Shown here: positions 29,450 through 31,060 of the stretch, in pieces
Layout of the letters: each line of letters begins with the position of its first letter
How positions within the stretch are numbered: the stretch's first letter is position 1
The notes under the pieces: generated by a model
What the model saw: the letters and a program-made list of their open reading frames with translations, nothing else
What the model was told of the DNA's origin: nothing
Database searches by the model: none
DNA from: Apostichopus californicus
Lineage: Eukaryota > Echinodermata > Holothuroidea > Aspidochirotida > Stichopodidae
Length of the DNA stretch: 31,060 nucleotides
Assembly (NCBI GenBank): GCA_020650975.1
Contig: JAIPMN010003869.1
Location: 6,916 to 37,975 of the forward strand
Reading direction: 5' to 3'
Made by a program: the position numbers and the translations under genes

Positions 29450-31060
29450 CCATCAAACCGCGTATCTGTTCTACTGTTGCCTTCCTTGTTGTACAGTAAA
29501 GTATGTATCCAAGCCCTACATATCACCCTACTACAGTAAAAGAGGAAACAGATGCCTTATACTTCTCTACAGTATGTGCAGTTGCAATAAACTGTACATA
29601 TAAACCGTATGTACATAGCTGAATCAATGGTAACAACAAACTGAGTATGTTTTAATACACAATAAACCAAAACAAATCCAAACAGAGGACATGGTCTGTA
29701 TAAACAGATTACAAGTACTTTTACCTCACAAAATAGTACAATCTGTATTCATACTACAAACGATCATTTTCATCCCCAACTTTTTAATCATTTCAGTAAA
29801 TATTAATTGAGTATATTGTGAGTACAATCCAATTCATACTACTAGAGTGAAATATTTGTTAGTCAACCAATCTTGTTTGCTAAACCAATACTCCAAAAAC
29901 ACGATGATAACCTTTCGATGGAAATTGAATTCTTTTGGCAACACAGCAACCTCACATTCAAACAGTATTCATGTCTTCTTGTGACAATCAATTTACTCAG
30001 TCTTCTTTTGAAGGATTTACAAGTGTTTGTCAATCCACTTGATTCCACTTCAGTTAAACATGTACGAATAACGGCAAAGTGTTCTTATTATGCTTTTTCG
30101 TGGCTTGATCTGCTGTTCTGTCGTGTACGTGATATAAGATAGCCTAAGGGATAGGTTTCGTATGGCCCAGGTTAATGACTTAATAGTAAAAGTTAAACTT
30201 CCTGTATAAGATATATTACTGTATGTATAGCCTGTGGGAAGTTTATGAGCTACTGTAGAAATGCATTGATGTGTGTAGTTACATGCTTTTGAACCATGAT
30301 ACATATGATACAACCAATGACAATGTCTCATTGTCTGCTAACATATTGTAGGATGACATTCATATAATTCAAACTTACATGTAACTACTGTATCCTTCAA
30401 AAGTGTGATAAAATATATGGTTGGAAAGTGGATTCTGCCATTTGAGCGATGGCGTTGCAATGTCTTTAGTGCAACACTACATACAGTCTGTATAAATGTT
30501 GTCAGAAGTAGTGGACTGATGAAGAATTAATTTGAAATTTTGAACGTCCAGAGATTTCTGAGTTGCCAGAGACTTTTGTCAACTTGGTATTCATTAGGTG
30601 TGGAGTTAATAATTTATATGTCAACATGATCTGATTAGTTTATATAGATTTCATGAAATGATTGATTAGCTGGTATAATTTATTTATTGGTACAGTTATA
30701 CACAGAGAGATTCTTAGAAGAAAATAACTTGTTTTTTCGTAAAAGCAAATTTATGTAAAACTTCAGCAAGCTGATGTACAGACTTTCAAAACCATCCAGT
30801 GCTACTGTAATTAATCTTGTTTATAGCCTGAAGTATTACTTTGCATAATAATAGGGCGTGGAAGTTGTTATGGTCATTACTTGGTAACTAATTAGTTACT
30901 ATGTGTCAATCGGGTCTAAATTGATTGTAGTAATTAATAGAATTTATGTAAACGAGCAGTATGCTTTATTGTTTTAGTACTCTTAATAAACTCCACCAAA
31001 CGCAACCACTACGCTTCTGTAGGACTCACATAAAGTTAAAAGTTAAGTTAAAGTGTGAAG

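Larger units (their letters stand above)
22332..31060 (+). other. Sequence downstream of exon D, probably the next intron
   Basis: No further IMD exon was recognised by looking for AG-bounded frames with the expected 'KCQAELKK' or 'EERRRFC' type motifs. The stretch holds a TTAA-flanked transposon, simple repeats, an inverted pair of the splice-site-like repeat and a ten-unit minisatellite. All open frames here up to 161 codons lack domain signal; the two longest (25069-25554 - and 25310-25642 +) run through an inverted repeat. Confidence 0.7.

Overview
This is an AT-rich stretch of animal nuclear DNA. It carries part of one gene with very long introns, and the rest is intronic or flanking repeat DNA. 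The spliceosomal introns, degenerate CR1/L2-like LINE tail, nonautonomous DNA transposons, minisatellites and homopolymer tracts fit a metazoan. The encoded protein looks like a BAIAP2/IRSp53 homologue, and an invertebrate deuterostome such as an echinoderm is my best guess, at low confidence. A run of ten N at 16828-16837 shows it is draft assembly.

The one gene I can support lies on the + strand. Four exons (2641-2716, 14638-14724, 20404-20465, 22215-22331) have canonical AG/GT borders and compatible phases. Together they give 114 uninterrupted codons that align with the N-terminal half of the I-BAR (IMD) domain of BAIAP2/IRSp53, a protein that bends plasma membrane outward and links Rac/Cdc42 to actin. 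The start-codon exon is probably before the window. I could not find the second half of the IMD, the CRIB-like segment or the SH3 domain, so the gene most likely continues past 31060.

Layout: 1-2640 is upstream sequence with an AAT microsatellite and a tRNA-like gene on the - strand. 2717-14637 is an 11.9-kb intron with a foldback element, a CR1/L2-type LINE 3' end, a 393-bp hAT-type MITE with a perfect 8-bp target duplication, a near-palindromic hairpin element, a 93-bp minisatellite, G/C-rich tracts and, next to the second exon, a decayed partial copy of that exon. 14725-20403 is a 5.7-kb intron with a 163-bp MITE candidate, the gap and a tandem array whose units carry a consensus 5' splice site. 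20466-22214 is a 1.7-kb intron with a two-copy tandem duplication. 22332-31060 has a 357-bp TTAA-flanked element, an inverted pair of the splice-site-bearing repeat, a TA microsatellite and a ten-unit minisatellite.

I found no prokaryotic-type system, CRISPR array, virus or toxin gene. The most unusual points are the decayed tandem copy of the second IMD exon and the repeat family that spreads exon-like '...GACAG|GTAAGC' units through the introns. All calls rest on reading the sequence by eye and on remembered family features; no database search was run.
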